64,000 nucleotides of DNA from Burkholderiales bacterium (lineage in GTDB: Bacteria; Pseudomonadota; Gammaproteobacteria; Burkholderiales; Burkholderiaceae_C). The stretch is from NCBI GenBank assembly GCA_947381415.1, contig CANCVB010000004.1, forward strand, positions 83,721 through 147,720. Reading direction: 5' to 3'. Both the position numbers and the translations under genes were made by a program. This document shows positions 47,664 through 56,646 of this stretch, piece by piece. Numbering within the stretch: position 1 is the first letter of the stretch; the number at the start of each line of letters is the position of its first letter. The notes beneath the pieces are model-generated. The model ran no database searches, had not been told where the DNA came from, and was given only the letters and a program-made list of their open reading frames with translations.

Positions 47664-48818
47664 ATGAAATCCCAACTGCTGCGATTGGTGGCGGGTCAAA
47701 TTTGCTTACACGCTTGCATGGCCGGGATGCGCTTGGCTGCGCCCTTGTGGGCCCTGCGCGAAGGATACAGCGCAGGCGCTGTCGGGGTACTGCTGGCATT
47801 GTTTGCGCTCAGTCAAGTATTTTTGGCATTACCCGCAGGACGCTTTGCCGATAGGCACGGTTTAAAACGTCCCGTCATGCTCAGCGTGATGACTGCCAGT
47901 GCTGGTGCAGCGTTGGCAGCCATGTTTCCACGGTTTGAGGTCTTGTGTTTGTCGGCATTGATGACGGGAGGGGCCACAGGCGTGGCCATCATCGCTTTGC
48001 AGCGGCATGTGGGCAAGATGGCGCAAGATGTTCAGGCGCTGCGCCTGTCTTACAGTTGGTTGGCCATTGGTCCAGCGGTCAGTAATTTTGTGGGACCGTT
48101 CACTGCTGGTTTATTGATCGATGGTGCAGGGTTTCGCAGTGCTTTTGCTGCCATGGCCGTGTTGCCTTGGTTGGCGTGGTTTGCAGTACGACAGTTACCC
48201 CAACAACATCCCGCACAAAGTGCGCCTTTGGCTTCCCATCGCGCTTGGGATTTACTGGCTCGCCCCGATTTTCGCCGCTTGTTGATGGTGAATTGGTTTT
48301 TATCGTCATGCTGGGACATGCACACGTTTGTGGTGCCCTTATTGGGTCATGAGCGTGGCATCAGCGCCTCGGCCATTGGCTCCATCTTGGGCGCTTTTGC
48401 CGTGGCCGCAGCTTTGGTGCGCATGGGCTTGCCATTGCTGACGGCCCACATTAAAGAATGGATGATCATCACTACTGCCATGCTTGCAACGGGTGTGTTG
48501 CTAGGCCTGTATCCCTTATTGGAAGGTGCTGTGTGGATGGGCTTGGGCTCAGCATTGCTGGGTGTGAGTTTGGGTTGTGTACAACCCATGGTGATGAGCA
48601 CCTTGCATCAAATCATGCCACCTGAACGACATGGTGAGGCCTTAGGCTTGCGCTTGATGGCCATCAATGCCTCTAGCGTGGCTATGCCTTTGTTGTTTGG
48701 CAGCTTAGGGGCTGTGGTGGGCGTGGCTGGCTTGTTTTGGTGCGCGGCAGCCAGTGTGAGTTTAGGTTCGCGTTTGGCTTGGCAGATGCGACACGATGAA
48801 GTTATTGTGCGGCGTTGA
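47664..48818 (+). CDS. major facilitator superfamily transporter
   Basis: 384 residues from ATG 47664 (a GTG at 47616 would add 16 polar residues). About eleven to twelve membrane segments with the MFS signature loop GRFADRHGLKRP between segments 2 and 3. Resembles drug/metabolite exporters; no substrate clue. 76 bases after rmuC. Confidence 0.85.
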   Translation: MKSQLLRLVAGQICLHACMAGMRLAAPLWALREGYSAGAVGVLLALFALSQVFLALPAGRFADRHGLKRPVMLSVMTASAGAALAAMFPRFEVLCLSALMTGGATGVAIIALQRHVGKMAQDVQALRLSYSWLAIGPAVSNFVGPFTAGLLIDGAGFRSAFAAMAVLPWLAWFAVRQLPQQHPAQSAPLASHRAWDLLARPDFRRLLMVNWFLSSCWDMHTFVVPLLGHERGISASAIGSILGAFAVAAALVRMGLPLLTAHIKEWMIITTAMLATGVLLGLYPLLEGAVWMGLGSALLGVSLGCVQPMVMSTLHQIMPPERHGEALGLRLMAINASSVAMPLLFGSLGAVVGVAGLFWCAAASVSLGSRLAWQMRHDEVIVRR

Positions 48819-48834
48819 ATGAAAGTAGGTCGTT

Positions 48835-49263
48835 ATGAAATTGTCTGTTCCTTGTTTGCTTGGGTCCGTACTTTTAGCAAGTGTATTGAACCGTGGTGTC
48901 TTGGCTACTGATGTGCTGACAAATCTGCACAACCACCAGTCCTTATCGTGCGAACCCGCAGAAGGTTTTTTCTGTTCAAACATGCATGTCTCGTGCGCAG
49001 GAAAAACCAAGGTTCATACCTTTGCATTTACCCTGCAAATCCCTGCTAAGCACGGCACGATGTTGACCGCTAAAGAATTCAAGGTGTTTGAAGATCTGTA
49101 TGCAGGCAGTCTGGTGGATTGGGGACAAGATGCCCGCTATGTCATATTCATGCCCATACACCAAAAGGGTTACATAAAGTTGTTTGAAAGCGGCAAGTAT
49201 GTGTTTCGATACTACCCTACACGCGAGCAAGACGGCATCATGTCACTGGGACAATGCCACTGA
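48835..49263 (+). CDS. hypothetical secreted protein
   Basis: 142 residues with a signal peptide (residues 1-24, VPCLLGSVLLASVLNRGVLA). Mature part has Cys at residues about 39, 47, 54 and near the C-terminus (LGQCH), suggesting disulfides. No family recognised. 16 bases after the MFS gene. Visibly more A+T than the genes to its left. Confidence 0.6.
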   Translation: MKLSVPCLLGSVLLASVLNRGVLATDVLTNLHNHQSLSCEPAEGFFCSNMHVSCAGKTKVHTFAFTLQIPAKHGTMLTAKEFKVFEDLYAGSLVDWGQDARYVIFMPIHQKGYIKLFESGKYVFRYYPTREQDGIMSLGQCH

Positions 49264-49319
49264 ACAGCTGTGGGTCTTTTCAGGCCTCACAACACTTCTT
49301 CACCTAACAATGTTTTCTG

Positions 49320-50447
49320 ATGCGTAATTTTCATATTTCGGGTGTTCAATTCACAGAAACCGATTCGCTGATAGTGGATTTACCGGAAATGGGGTACCAC
49401 TGGCTGAGCTTTTCTCGCCGCGAGTTTGAAGTTGAACTCAATAACATTCAAAAAATGCTGGAGAGACTCTATCAATTTGAAGTGCTTGAGTTGCATTTAC
49501 TGGATCTGCTGAATAACCAACTTCCATCACACTACGATTACACATCAGAATACGATGTGATTATTTTCAGAAGATTGGCGCGCGGAAGAACTGAATCCGA
49601 CCCCTCTAACCCTGGACAGATATTGCATACCTCGAGTAGCAGTGGTGGGCCACCTATTCTGCGAAGAATCGATACCAGCCCCATCGGATTCTTAGTGATC
49701 GACAAACTCATCATCACAGTACATCCTGCGGATTGCTCTGTCAGAGATGCGTTTGCGGGTAAATTGGTCTCGACCATGACAACCGCCAATACCGGACACA
49801 ATGCCAGTCGATTACCCAGTAATCCAACCGATTTAATGTTGAGAATGATAGGGCAGGTGGTCGACGGGTACCTTGATTTACGCAAAGAACTTACCCGTCA
49901 ACTCGATCATTGGCAAAGTGAATTGATCAACCCTAAAACCCGCTTCAACAATTGGAGTGCATTGCTGGATTCACGGCTGACTTTGCATTACTTGGATGAA
50001 ATTTGCGAAGACCAACGCGCTGCCATCCAAGATTGGATCGAAGCCTTGGATGCCTGGCTGGAAACTGACGTGCTTTCAGCCAAAGATTTGGAGTTAATCA
50101 AGGTCCGCAGTCGAGATGTTCTTGAGCATATTGAGCGCGTTGTGCACCATGTCACACGGCTTGAGCAAAGTTCTGAAACTGCGGTGCAAATGCATTTCAA
50201 TATTCAAAGCAACCATAACAATGATGTGATGAAAACCTTGACAGCATTGACAGCCATTTTTCTGCCGCTGAACTTGATCACTGGTTTTTTTGGGATGAAC
50301 TTTGAGCATTTTCCTTTTCTCAAAAATGAGGAAGGACTTTTACTGACTGAAATCTTTATGTTGTTATTGGCCGTAGGACTCGGGGTATATTTTTGGCTAA
50401 ACAGTTATTTGACAACATCAAATACACCCAAGCTCAAAAACAAATGA
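49320..50447 (+). CDS. CorA-family metal ion transporter (zinc transporter ZntB-like)
   Basis: 375 residues. Large cytoplasmic helical N-terminal part, then two C-terminal membrane segments with the signature GFFGMN between them (ITGFFGMNFEHF). The acidic loop FPFLKNEEG follows, as in CorA/ZntB proteins. Pentameric Mg2+, Co2+ or Zn2+ channel; which metal cannot be read from sequence. Convergent with an SDR gene 58 bases away. Confidence 0.87.
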   Translation: MRNFHISGVQFTETDSLIVDLPEMGYHWLSFSRREFEVELNNIQKMLERLYQFEVLELHLLDLLNNQLPSHYDYTSEYDVIIFRRLARGRTESDPSNPGQILHTSSSSGGPPILRRIDTSPIGFLVIDKLIITVHPADCSVRDAFAGKLVSTMTTANTGHNASRLPSNPTDLMLRMIGQVVDGYLDLRKELTRQLDHWQSELINPKTRFNNWSALLDSRLTLHYLDEICEDQRAAIQDWIEALDAWLETDVLSAKDLELIKVRSRDVLEHIERVVHHVTRLEQSSETAVQMHFNIQSNHNNDVMKTLTALTAIFLPLNLITGFFGMNFEHFPFLKNEEGLLLTEIFMLLLAVGLGVYFWLNSYLTTSNTPKLKNK

Positions 50448-50505
50448 TGGCTCCAAGCATGTGTAAACAAGCTGCAAAAGTGTGATTGGTAAATGATTTT
50501 GGACG

Positions 50506-51276
50506 CTATTTCTTTTCGGGAGGCGTTTCTAAACCGCCCAAGTAAAACCGGTTGTAGGTGGGTGAAATGACGAGTTCATTGACGCAGACCCGAGCAGGCA
50601 TTTGCGCCAAAAATAGGATGGCATTTCCCATGTCGACAGGTTGAACCATGCGTTCTTGTGTTTCCAACGTAGGGGGCACTGGGCGTTTATTCAAAATGGG
50701 CGTTGCAACTTCGCCTGGCAGCAATGATGTTGCTCGTATACCGTAAGAGCATTCCTCCATATTGATGGATTCACTCAAGGCCAAGACTGCGCGCTTTGTT
50801 GCGTTGTAAGCAGGCCCAGTTAACTTGGAAGCGTATAGCCCCGCCCATGACGAGACATTGATAATCAGTCCGTCGCCTTGTGATCGCATAATGGGCAGAA
50901 CTGAATGCACGCAATAAAATAAACCGTTGAGATTGGTATTGACAACTTCATCCCACGAATCTGTTGTCAACACATTGAGATTTCGCTGGGTCGCATTCAT
51001 CCCGGCGCTGTTGATAAGTATGTCAATGCGACCGTGTTTGGAAATGATGTTTTGGGCAATAGATTGCACTGCGTCTTTATCCGACACATCTAACAACATC
51101 GCTTCTGCATCCCCTGCAGCTTGCAACTGTGTCAAAGCACTGGCGTTGGTGGTGGCGTTTCTTCCCGTGATAACCACATGAGCCCCCGCTTTTGCCAAGG
51201 CCAAAGCACCAGCTAAGCCAATCCCACTGCCACCCCCGGTTACCCAAGCGACTCGACCATTCAGTTTGTGTTGCAT
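50506..51276 (-). CDS. short-chain dehydrogenase/reductase
   Basis: 256 residues. TGGGSGIGLAGALALAKAG cofactor loop, NSAGMN, Ser in NVSSWAGLYASKLTG and Tyr-Lys in YNATK. Classical SDR; resembles 3-oxoacyl-ACP reductase-like enzymes but substrate unknown. Divergent from the class C serine hydrolase gene (50 bases between starts). Confidence 0.84.
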   Translation of the reverse strand: MQHKLNGRVAWVTGGGSGIGLAGALALAKAGAHVVITGRNATTNASALTQLQAAGDAEAMLLDVSDKDAVQSIAQNIISKHGRIDILINSAGMNATQRNLNVLTTDSWDEVVNTNLNGLFYCVHSVLPIMRSQGDGLIINVSSWAGLYASKLTGPAYNATKRAVLALSESINMEECSYGIRATSLLPGEVATPILNKRPVPPTLETQERMVQPVDMGNAILFLAQMPARVCVNELVISPTYNRFYLGGLETPPEKK

Positions 51277-51326
51277 AACAATATCCCTTTATTCTTCAGA
51301 TTAAACATATTCGTCTATTATTTTGC

Positions 51327-52481
51327 ATGAACCATTTTTTACGACGCTTGGCGTCTTTCCAACGACAAGTAGTGTTTATTTTTCAATCGGCAGTGGGCGT
51401 TCTTCTGTTCAACAGCATGGCGTTTGCAGAACAATCGCCCATTGAACTTACCAAGGATGAGCGGATTGCTTTTTTTCAAGCATCTGTTGATAAGATTTTT
51501 GCGCAAATCAATGCCAGACAAGGTCCAGGTATCGCGTTATGGCTTGAAGTTGACGGCAAGGTGGTTTACAGCAATGGGGCTGGCCTTGCACAAAAAGAAC
51601 ATCAAATACCTATTGATGGCTATACCACGTTTGAACTGGCTTCTGCCTCCAAACCCTTGACTGCCGTGGTCGCTATGCAACTTATTGAAAGCGGCAAACT
51701 CGGGCTAGACGATGCAGCCATTACATGGATTCCAGAATTGCCAGCGCAGTGGTCAACCATCACTGTTCGAACATTGCTATCTCAAACCGCAGGCATACCT
51801 GACTATATGAGTCAAATCAATGCCGCCAAGCTCATGAAGTTGGATGGATTGACCAATTCACAATTGCTTAAAACATGGAAAACCAATAGCGAACTTAATT
51901 TTCCTCCAGGCTCGAATGTGGAGTACAGCAACAGCAACTTCGTTGTATTGGCCGAAATTGTGTCAAAAGCCTGTGGGGTAAGCTTTGGTCAATGCCTGAG
52001 GCAACGGTTATTCGAGCCACTTGGTATGACGAATACCAGGGTTGAATCAGATATACCTGTAAAGACTGAAACACTGGCACTGAATTACGCATTGACTCGT
52101 AAAACCAAAGGCATCCGTCTACTCACTGAAGGGCCGACGGGAATTTACAGTTCACTGAACGACCTGTCTGCATGGTTTCGAGCCTTCCAAGCTGGAAACA
52201 TCATCAGTAAATCTGGCGTTGAATTGATGACTTCCCCTGCGCATTCAAAACCACTGTTTGAAAATGGGGACCGCTATGGCATGGGGTGGGTCATTCCAAC
52301 CGATAACGCAGCGCTTGCTGCGTATTCACATGCGGGACAAAAAGACGGTTACAGAACGCTCATCAGTGGAAACCCAACAAGCCATATCAATTACATCATC
52401 CTAAGTAATGGAGGAGATTTTTTGCAAACGGCAAGCACTGAAATTGAATACTGGATCAGCGAAATATTTAACAAGCAGTAA
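51327..52481 (+). CDS. secreted class C beta-lactamase-fold serine hydrolase
   Basis: 384 residues. Signal peptide ends near residue 34 (LFNSMAFA). SxxK motif S106-A-S-K109, YxN-type motif in VEYSNSNF, and HAGQ in the third-motif position. More like esterases or D-aminopeptidase relatives than true beta-lactamases. Followed by a convergent Kazal-like gene. The second protein of this fold in the window, but not closely similar to the one at 26473. Confidence 0.83.
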   Translation: MNHFLRRLASFQRQVVFIFQSAVGVLLFNSMAFAEQSPIELTKDERIAFFQASVDKIFAQINARQGPGIALWLEVDGKVVYSNGAGLAQKEHQIPIDGYTTFELASASKPLTAVVAMQLIESGKLGLDDAAITWIPELPAQWSTITVRTLLSQTAGIPDYMSQINAAKLMKLDGLTNSQLLKTWKTNSELNFPPGSNVEYSNSNFVVLAEIVSKACGVSFGQCLRQRLFEPLGMTNTRVESDIPVKTETLALNYALTRKTKGIRLLTEGPTGIYSSLNDLSAWFRAFQAGNIISKSGVELMTSPAHSKPLFENGDRYGMGWVIPTDNAALAAYSHAGQKDGYRTLISGNPTSHINYIILSNGGDFLQTASTEIEYWISEIFNKQ

Positions 52482-52518
52482 TGCTTTTATAGGCAAAATA
52501 AAGCGATTGCATCGTCAA

Positions 52519-52758
52519 CTATTTTGACGGAGGCTTCGCAGAAGCATTTGAGGGTTTTTGGTCGGTACAACTTCCCGCATGTCTGTTCTTTGCGCCTGCT
52601 TCGCGCATTTTGCATTCATTTGCAAACGTCTGGGTTTTTGATGTATGCATCCAATAACCACAAACAGGTTTGAATTCGTCAGTACAGGCTATTGCATTCA
52701 CAAAAGTTAGCAAGCTGCTGATCAGTGTGTAAGCTAGCACAGAAATAGGTTTTTGCAT
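52519..52758 (-). CDS. secreted Kazal-like protease inhibitor domain protein
   Basis: 79 residues. Signal peptide (residues 1-22, LAYTLISSLLTFVNA). Mature protein has a Kazal-type spacing: C25 then PVCGY with C33, then FANECK with C49, then AGAKNRHAGSC with C64, followed by a Ser/Lys/Pro tail. Short bacterial Kazal proteins have this four-Cys pattern. Eukaryotic relatives inhibit serine proteases; in bacteria the target is rarely known. Lies just downstream of the glycan operon, in its own orientation-matched position. Confidence 0.68.
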   Translation of the reverse strand: MQKPISVLAYTLISSLLTFVNAIACTDEFKPVCGYWMHTSKTQTFANECKMREAGAKNRHAGSCTDQKPSNASAKPPSK

Positions 52759-52799
52759 TTTTGCTAAACTATCTTACTGTTATTGATATCTTTTATTTT

Positions 52800-53675
52800 T
52801 TATTTTATATTTTTTGAGCAATCCTTTTTCGTTAAAGCAAAGGGCCTTGGATTAAAGTCGAAGCCCCGATTGCTGGAGTTGTTTTCAAAAACCAAATCCT
52901 GATTCATCCGTTCAGCCATGGCTGCGGACCAATGCCTGTACCGTGGAAAATAATTCAGCATGCTTAAAGCTACACGAAATACCAATAATGGAACTGGTAT
53001 CAAGATCGGGTGACGACCTAAAGCTGAAAAAACTCGTAAAATCATTTCGCGGTAAGGAATAGTTTCACCGCCTGAAATGTTATAAGCATGATTTGCTGCA
53101 ACGCTTACTTTCAGGGCGCTAGCGCAGGCAATAGCCACATCTTCAGCATGAATTGGCTGTCGTAAACCTTGTGCTTTACCGAGTATTGGAAAAAAACCAA
53201 AACGCTGAATAAATCGTGCAATTTCGCTTATGTTCTTATCCTCGCCAAAGCCATATATCAGCGTAGGTCGTAGGATCACCCAATCGATATTTCGGCTTAT
53301 AGCCCAAGCTACAAATCTATCCTCAGCGGCGATTAAGCGTTTAGCTAGAGCAATTTCAGATTGATTGCTAGATTCAAATTTTGTAAAAATACTGGTGGAT
53401 GACAACACCACTACACGGCGCGCACCAGAAGCTTCAATGAGGGGAAAATATTCTGGCAATATCCAAATAGGCAAGGCACAAGTCCAAGAATCCAGTTGAT
53501 CACTGAATTGACAACTTGCACTGGATAGCTTTCGCCATATCAAGCCATGGAAGGTTTGATTTTTTGATTGTCTTGAATATGCATAAATCTTGGCATCTCG
53601 ACGAATCAATTGAGAGATCAAACATTTGCCTACAAGGCCAGTCGCGCCGAGTACGCCGACCCTACTTTCAGTCAT
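52800..53675 (-). CDS. NAD-dependent epimerase/dehydratase (extended SDR)
   Basis: 291 residues. N-terminal Rossmann motif GVLGATGLVGK, VVLSSTSIF in the catalytic Ser position, LRPTLIYGFGED and NISGGETIPYREM, the usual sugar-nucleotide epimerase segments. The usual YxxxK is not evident at the expected place, so activity is uncertain. Last gene of the glycan operon; overlaps the preceding glycosyltransferase by 8 bases. Confidence 0.77.
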   Translation of the reverse strand: MTESRVGVLGATGLVGKCLISQLIRRDAKIYAYSRQSKNQTFHGLIWRKLSSASCQFSDQLDSWTCALPIWILPEYFPLIEASGARRVVVLSSTSIFTKFESSNQSEIALAKRLIAAEDRFVAWAISRNIDWVILRPTLIYGFGEDKNISEIARFIQRFGFFPILGKAQGLRQPIHAEDVAIACASALKVSVAANHAYNISGGETIPYREMILRVFSALGRHPILIPVPLLVFRVALSMLNYFPRYRHWSAAMAERMNQDLVFENNSSNRGFDFNPRPFALTKKDCSKNIK

Positions 53676-54573
53676 CTACCAAACCCATAGCTTTAGTCAA
53701 GCGCCGAGCTACTAAATAGCTGGCAACCAATATAAATCTAAACCAAACTCCTGCCGTTACCAGCAACATAAGAGCACCAGGGTATTGATGGCTAAATAAT
53801 TTGCGATAAAACCAAGTCATTCCCTTGTGCTTGTGCCATTCAACGAATATTGGCCGTGAACGGCTGCACACACCCTTATGATGAAGCATTCTTGCGTCGG
53901 GGACAAAAAGAATTTTCCAATTCTCTCTACGAAATCGAATACACCAGTCTAAGTCTTCACAGTGCATGAAATATGCCTCATCCAATAAGCCTATCACATG
54001 AATTGCCTCTCGTTTCACCAGCATGCAGGCGCCAGATACGGCCTCAACTTCAATAGGTGATATCGGCAAGGGTTCTTTATGAAGATGAAAATCAAAGAAT
54101 AATTTTGGCCAACGATTAGAAAACCTTGCTAACCTAAATGCTCTGACAAATGACCGCCAAGGTGTTGGTATTGCGCGTCGACCACCAGCTTGTTCGCTTC
54201 CGTCAAGATTTAGCAATAGTCCTCCAACCATTCCGACATCGGGGTTAGACTGAAGAGCTTCCCGTAAGCACGCCATTGCTCCCTTTTCCAGTTCGCAGTC
54301 TGGATTCAGAAAGAAAATAAGTTCCTCATTTGCTAACGCAACACCACGATTACATGCCTTAGCAAAACCTTCGTTAGTTTGACTTCGAATAATTTGTAAT
54401 TTGGGGTCACGACCAAAAACCGATGTCAGTAACTCTAGACTGCCATCCGTTGAAGCGTTATCAATGATAAATAATTCATGTGCGTCGGAGATTGCAGCCC
54501 TAACAGCATCAACCAAGCCAGGTCCCGCATTGAAATTAACAATAACGACAGAAATTTTTTTACTTATTTCCAT
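53668..54573 (-). CDS. family 2 glycosyltransferase (rhamnosyltransferase-like)
   Basis: 301 residues. GT-A fold: VVIVNFNAG, IDNASTDGSLE, NPDCELEKG with the metal-binding acidic residues, VSGACMLVKREA and MHCEDLDWCIR, i.e. the usual WbbL-type catalytic ED motif. A hydrophobic C-terminus (about residues 265-290). Adds a sugar to a lipid-linked surface glycan. Starts inside the end of the previous glycosyltransferase gene (10-base overlap). Confidence 0.85.
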   Translation of the reverse strand: MEISKKISVVIVNFNAGPGLVDAVRAAISDAHELFIIDNASTDGSLELLTSVFGRDPKLQIIRSQTNEGFAKACNRGVALANEELIFFLNPDCELEKGAMACLREALQSNPDVGMVGGLLLNLDGSEQAGGRRAIPTPWRSFVRAFRLARFSNRWPKLFFDFHLHKEPLPISPIEVEAVSGACMLVKREAIHVIGLLDEAYFMHCEDLDWCIRFRRENWKILFVPDARMLHHKGVCSRSRPIFVEWHKHKGMTWFYRKLFSHQYPGALMLLVTAGVWFRFILVASYLVARRLTKAMGLVDD

Positions 54574-55598
54574 AAGGAGTTCATGGATCGTCCAAGCCCT
54601 GGCACTGGGTGTTTATCAAGTATTCGCAAAATTTCTATGGTACTAACTTTACGGGATCTTTGTATTTGCTGTCTTTTCTGCCATATGTTGGGTAGCGCCT
54701 TGATAGCATCGTACTTCGCTTGCAAAACGATTTTAAGTCGTCCACTAAGTGAATAACGCAGAATGCCAGCTAAATTAATTGCTAAATGCAAAGGCAAAAA
54801 AAACCAAAACAATATGCTTGGCATGTTTTTGACATACGTCCAAACAAGGTTACGCTGTCCATAGTAAACATAAAAGGGACTGCGTTTACCAGTTGTTGCT
54901 GAACCCACATGCAACACTTTCGCATCAGGCACAGTTAAGCAACGATATCCTGCGAGTCGAAGACGAAAACCTAGATCGACATCTTCCATGTAGCAGAAGA
55001 AATCGTCGTCAAATCCACCTATGTGTCTGAAAGCATCTGCTTTATATAATGCCGCTGCTGCGCAGGGTGAAAAGATTTCCCAAGGTGTAGTGGAGTGGTT
55101 TTTCGCAGGTAGGCCCATACCGCTGCGCCAGGCAATTCCACTGATATGGTAGCAATCACCTTCTCCATCAAGAGTTAGTGGGTCGTCAGCTCGCAGCAAC
55201 GTAGAACCAAAAGCGCTGAACTCGGTATATAAATTCGCAGCCGCAATCATTTTTTCGAACCAATTGGGAGCAGGAAGTGTGTCTGGGTTAAGTAAGATGA
55301 TCCATTCAGCATCTTGAGACAATTGAAGGGCCCAGTTATTACCTGCACTGAAACCGATATTTGATTCGCTCTTTCGATAGGTCAGGTTATTATTTTGGTG
55401 TAAATACTTAACTTGCTCATCAGTTGAGTCCCCATTATCAATCACGATAATTCTAAAATTTTTGCAGGTTTGCTGCTCCAAGGCGCTAAGACAACGAAAA
55501 AAATAGTCCCAACAATTCCATATCACGATAATTACCGAGCAGGCACAATTGGATTCACTGACTTCAGGGGATCCTAATGATATTGAAGAGTTATTCAT
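54564..55598 (-). CDS. family 2 glycosyltransferase (rhamnosyltransferase-like)
   Basis: 344 residues. VIIVIWNCWDYFFRCL, IDNGDSTDEQ, LLNPDTLPAPNW, CAAAALYKADAF and YMEDVDLGFRLRLAGYRC show the same layout as the next gene, so the two are paralogues with different acceptors. A hydrophobic segment lies at about residues 265-285. Start overlaps the APH-like stop (ATGA). Confidence 0.85.
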   Translation of the reverse strand: MNNSSISLGSPEVSESNCACSVIIVIWNCWDYFFRCLSALEQQTCKNFRIIVIDNGDSTDEQVKYLHQNNNLTYRKSESNIGFSAGNNWALQLSQDAEWIILLNPDTLPAPNWFEKMIAAANLYTEFSAFGSTLLRADDPLTLDGEGDCYHISGIAWRSGMGLPAKNHSTTPWEIFSPCAAAALYKADAFRHIGGFDDDFFCYMEDVDLGFRLRLAGYRCLTVPDAKVLHVGSATTGKRSPFYVYYGQRNLVWTYVKNMPSILFWFFLPLHLAINLAGILRYSLSGRLKIVLQAKYDAIKALPNIWQKRQQIQRSRKVSTIEILRILDKHPVPGLGRSMNSLWK

Positions 55599-56626
55599 AG
55601 CTCAGCTAGCCATGATTCATTTTCATCCAAAAGTTTGGCTAAAAGACGAAATTTAGAAACTTCAGGATGGAAACTCGCCTGACTATCAAATAAGAGATCA
55701 GCCATTCGAAGCCAAGAAAATCCAAGTAACCAAGCAAGCGCGATCGGAATATTAAATTCTATTCGATGATTTTCATCAATCACTGATCGGTACGAATTTA
55801 GAAGCTGTTTTGAGGCTCTGAATTTCATTTCTACATTCCACTCTTCATTCACTAGGACGAAACGTTCAATCACTTTGGCAATATCAAAATAGTAAGGTAA
55901 ATATGACCATCTTGCTTCCTCAAAATCGATAAACCAAATATTACCTAAATTATCTAGAAGTACATTCCCAGCATTCAGATCATTATGGATAACCTGGCAT
56001 AGGCTCTTGCTAAGAAGGGAATCAACTTCAAGCCATTTAAGGATATGAGTGCGAATTGATAATAAATTACCAGACGCCCAATTTTTATCTCCCAATAACT
56101 CTTTAGCTTTGCGTCGCATGTGACCGCGTATGCTGCGTTGCTTGCGAGAAACTTTATGGGCATAGGGAAAGTTGGCTAAAGTTTTGTGCAAATTGGCTAA
56201 AGCTCTGCCCAAGTTCGGTAGATTACCTATAGACTTATTCAGATATTTTCCATCTATAAAAGGGTATGAAAACATCACTCGCCCATCGAGACATAATTTG
56301 GGGAATCCCGGCGTGTTGCTAGGCGTTAGCAATCCACTGTCCTTTAGATATTGCGAAATATTTCCCGATTGCTGTAATGCACTAGCAAATCGTTTAGGCA
56401 TGATTTTGATGAATAGATTAATTTTTTTCTCAATATTTATCACTCTGCAGTAAGTTACTTGAGCGTCACTAGTTCCATTTGCAACCAGAAACATACCTTG
56501 ATTTCCAAATATGTCTACCAATACAGAAAGTACATTGCTATGAGCAGAATTCCATTGCAGTGCCGTTGGCGTTAGCGATAGTGCAATAGGTTCTCTATAA
56601 ACGTTATCCGACTTATTCCTTGTCAT
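55595..56626 (-). CDS. APH/choline-kinase-fold phosphotransferase
   Basis: 343 residues. Brenner motif IHNDLNAGNVLL (HND at 214-216) and metal-binding DFEEA (234-238) of the aminoglycoside phosphotransferase/choline kinase fold; Lys in FIKIMPKRF could bind ATP. GAGG-type ribosome site before the ATG. In a glycan operon such a kinase might phosphorylate a sugar, choline or ethanolamine-like decoration (inference). Confidence 0.75.
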   Translation of the reverse strand: MTRNKSDNVYREPIALSLTPTALQWNSAHSNVLSVLVDIFGNQGMFLVANGTSDAQVTYCRVINIEKKINLFIKIMPKRFASALQQSGNISQYLKDSGLLTPSNTPGFPKLCLDGRVMFSYPFIDGKYLNKSIGNLPNLGRALANLHKTLANFPYAHKVSRKQRSIRGHMRRKAKELLGDKNWASGNLLSIRTHILKWLEVDSLLSKSLCQVIHNDLNAGNVLLDNLGNIWFIDFEEARWSYLPYYFDIAKVIERFVLVNEEWNVEMKFRASKQLLNSYRSVIDENHRIEFNIPIALAWLLGFSWLRMADLLFDSQASFHPEVSKFRLLAKLLDENESWLAEL

Positions 56627-56646
56627 TTTTCTACCTCGTAGCAGAA

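Noticed and set aside
52513..52529. CGTCAA/TTGACG inverted repeat at the Kazal-like gene 3' end
   Set aside because: Only six pairs and no T-run in the needed place; could be chance in A+T-rich DNA.
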